Assembly: GCA_934358675.1 (NCBI GenBank)
Contig: CAKRKX010000112.1
Span: 1 to 6,687 of the forward strand
DNA length: 6,687 bases
Direction: 5' to 3'
From: an uncultured Agathobacter sp.
GTDB lineage: Bacteria > Bacillota > Clostridia > Lachnospirales > Lachnospiraceae
The position numbers and the translations under genes were made by a program. The notes under the pieces are model-generated. The model made no database searches and was not told where the DNA came from. It saw only the letters and a program-made list of their open reading frames with translations. Shown here piece by piece: positions 5,612 through 6,687 of this stretch (position 1 is the first letter of the stretch; each line of letters opens with the position of its first letter).

Positions 5612-5708
5612 ACAAACGGGGAGCTGACCATAGTCGGCTGAGAGGAAACTGTATCGTTTCGACCCAAAACCTGATTTGGATAATGCCAACGTAGGGAGCG
5701 ATATCTGT
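5612..5708 (+). ncRNA. TPP (thiamine pyrophosphate) riboswitch aptamer, THI element
   Basis: All conserved thi-box elements are present in order. GGGG (5618-5621) pairs with the CCC of GACCC (5661-5665) as P2. GCTGAC (5623-5628) pairs with GTCGGC (5633-5638) around CATA as P3. The pyrimidine-sensing TGAGA follows at 5639-5643. GAAAC/GTTTC (5645-5649, 5656-5660) is the facultative stem. CCT (5670-5672) with AGG (5693-5695) gives P4, and TTGG/CCAA (5676-5679, 5686-5689) gives P5, enclosing GGATAATGCC with GTAGGGA (5691-5697) after it, the pyrophosphate-sensing side. The closing P1 helix looks short and imperfect. It lies in the thiC leader, its standard context, so TPP binding should lower thiC expression. 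The boundaries are approximate. Confidence 0.96.
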
Positions 5709-5747
5709 GTACAAAGAGATGCAGAAGATATGACAGATGACATCCCC
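5694..5747 (+). promoter_or_regulatory. Predicted antiterminator pairing of the thiC leader
   Basis: ATCTGT (5703-5708) is complementary to ACAGAT (5733-5738). The pairing can extend, with internal mismatches, to GGG (5694-5696) with CCC (5745-5747). The left strand includes the aptamer's conserved GTAGGGA and P1 side. The right strand includes the left arm of the terminator. The two structures are therefore mutually exclusive. This is a hand-drawn pairing without energy calculation. Confidence 0.55.
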
Positions 5748-5777
5748 GATGGAGCAATCCCATCGGGGATGTTTTTT
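5739..5777 (+). terminator. Riboswitch-controlled terminator in the thiC leader
   Basis: ACATCCCCGATGG (5740-5752) pairs perfectly with CCATCGGGGATGT (5760-5772) around a seven-base loop, followed by a T run to 5777. It lies about 30 bases after the TPP aptamer and about 100 bases before thiC, so it is the expression platform. TPP binding should favour it, while the unbound aptamer's 3' side can pair with its left arm. Confidence 0.94.
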
Positions 5778-5831
5778 CGATTTACGCGAAGCGACGGAAA
5801 ACAAATATGAAACAGGAAATCTTAAGGAAAA

Positions 5832-5854
5832 GAAATTTTAATGGAAGAAATTTC
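5832..5854 (+). repeat. Small inverted repeat before the thiC ribosome binding site
   Basis: GAAATTT (5832-5838) and AAATTTC (5848-5854) form a perfect 7-bp inverted repeat with a nine-base loop holding an in-frame ATG at 5841. It ends 11 bases before the thiC Shine-Dalgarno. It is AT-rich and weak, so its role is uncertain. Confidence 0.35.
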
Positions 5855-5879
5855 AAAGAAAAGACAAAGGAGAGAGAAG

Positions 5880-6687
5880 ATGAGCACGTACACAACACAG
5901 ATGGATGCAGCAAGAAAAGGCATTGTGACACCGCAGATCAAGACGGTGGCAGAAAAGGAGCATATGCCGGTGGAGAAAATGATGGAGCTGGTGGCAGAGG
6001 GGAAGGTTGCAATCTGCGCGAACAAGCATCATGCTTCCTTGAACCCAGAGGGCGTGGGAAGCATGCTTCGCACCAAGATCAATGTAAACCTTGGTGTATC
6101 CAGAGACTGCAAAGATTATGATATCGAGATGCAGAAGGTGATGAGCGCGGTCAATATGGGCGCAGAGGCGATCATGGACTTATCGAGCCACGGAGATACG
6201 CAGCCATTCCGCCGCAAGCTGACCAGCGAGTGTCCGGCGATGATCGGAACCGTTCCGGTTTATGACAGCGTGATCCATTATCAGAGAGATCTTGCGACTT
6301 TGACGGCGAAGGATTTCATTGATGTGGTGAGAATGCATGCAGAGGATGGCGTGGATTTCGTGACGCTGCATTGCGGAATCACGAGAAAAACGATCGAGCA
6401 GATTAAAAAACATAAGCGCAAGATGAACATTGTAAGCCGCGGCGGAAGCCTTGTATTTGCATGGATGACGATGACCGGAGAGGAGAATCCGTTCTATGAG
6501 TATTATGATGAAATCTTAGATATCTGCGAGGAGCATGATGTGACGATCTCGCTTGGCGATGCATGCCGACCGGGATGTCTTGCGGATGCAACGGATGTGT
6601 GCCAGATCGAGGAACTGGTGCGCCTTGGAGAGCTTACAAAGCGTGCATGGGATCATAATGTACAGGTCATGGTCGAGGGACCGGGAC
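5880..6687 (+). CDS. thiC: Phosphomethylpyrimidine synthase ThiC, N-terminal part (3' end outside window)
   Basis: The first 269 codons of ThiC, the radical-SAM enzyme that rearranges aminoimidazole ribotide into HMP phosphate, the pyrimidine half of thiamine, in the cytoplasm. Recognised family blocks: YTTQMDAARKGIVT at 4-17, LRTKINVNLG at 63-72, GAEAIMDLS at 94-102, IGTVPVYD at 122-129, DGVDFVTLHCG at 156-166, MNIVSRGGSL at 182-191, SLGDACRPG at 224-232 and VQVMVEGPG at 261-269. The full enzyme is usually about 430 residues in this group, so roughly 160 residues are missing, including the C-terminal cysteine cluster that holds the 4Fe-4S cofactor. It appears to lack the long N-terminal extension seen in proteobacterial forms. 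AAAGGAG (5866-5872) lies seven bases before ATG 5880 and favours it over an in-frame ATG at 5841. A TPP riboswitch and terminator control the gene. Confidence 0.97.
   Translation, partial: MSTYTTQMDAARKGIVTPQIKTVAEKEHMPVEKMMELVAEGKVAICANKHHASLNPEGVGSMLRTKINVNLGVSRDCKDYDIEMQKVMSAVNMGAEAIMDLSSHGDTQPFRRKLTSECPAMIGTVPVYDSVIHYQRDLATLTAKDFIDVVRMHAEDGVDFVTLHCGITRKTIEQIKKHKRKMNIVSRGGSLVFAWMTMTGEENPFYEYYDEILDICEEHDVTISLGDACRPGCLADATDVCQIEELVRLGELTKRAWDHNVQVMVEGPG

Noticed and set aside
4553..5620. Mobile element or CRISPR array around the toxin-antitoxin module
   Set aside because: No transposase, integrase, terminal inverted repeats, target duplication or regularly spaced repeats could be found on either side.
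5429..5804. Three overlapping minus-strand frames across the thiC leader
   Set aside because: They cover the toxin-antitoxin terminator, the thiC promoter and the TPP riboswitch, which explain the sequence fully. They show no family resemblance.
5807..6121. 104-codon plus-strand frame starting before thiC
   Set aside because: It is in a different frame from ThiC, has no ribosome binding site, and its product is low-complexity out-of-frame ThiC sequence.

Overview
The window looks like chromosomal DNA of a gut-type Clostridia bacterium, probably Lachnospiraceae. This rests on the protein style (the adenylosuccinate synthase C-terminus, the Gld-like ABC cassette and ThiC read like lachnospiral versions), strong AGGAGG ribosome binding sites, a TTG start, and U-run hairpin terminators after most units. 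The taxon is an inference from recognition, not from a search.

Layout, left to right. (1) 2-235: the last 77 codons of purA, closed by a strong intrinsic terminator. (2) 402-4098: a tight three-gene operon in which each gene overlaps the next by one base (TAATG). It encodes an ABC ATPase, a 729-residue protein fusing an ABC-2 permease (GldF-like) to an auxiliary extracytoplasmic domain (GldG-like), and a membrane-anchored DUF4340-like protein. (3) 4110-4186: a long GC-rich inverted repeat that appears to stop transcription from both sides. (4) 4178-4447, minus strand: an 89-residue two-helix membrane protein with its own near-consensus promoter. (5) 4553-4733: a non-coding AT-rich stretch with two small dyads. 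(6) 4734-5504: a complete type II toxin-antitoxin module, with promoter, palindromic operator, RelB/DinJ antitoxin, RelE/ParE toxin and terminator. (7) 5534-5581: a 15-codon ORF with a good ribosome binding site. (8) 5578-6687: a thiamine unit with promoter, TPP riboswitch, riboswitch-controlled terminator and the first 269 codons of thiC.

How the parts work. The ABC operon likely builds a single membrane complex: the ATPase drives the permease half of the fusion, and the fusion's large extracytoplasmic part and the DUF4340-like protein act outside the membrane. Its substrate is unknown. The toxin-antitoxin module is self-contained, with translational coupling (ATGA) and an operator between its -35 and -10. 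thiC makes the pyrimidine precursor of thiamine and should be switched off by thiamine pyrophosphate through premature termination; an explicit competing antiterminator pairing can be drawn. I did not find a clearly undescribed system. The most interesting items are the GldF-GldG fusion, the C-terminal codons of the minus-strand gene doubling as a terminator U-tract, the predicted thiC antiterminator, and the small ORF and dyads in the gaps.
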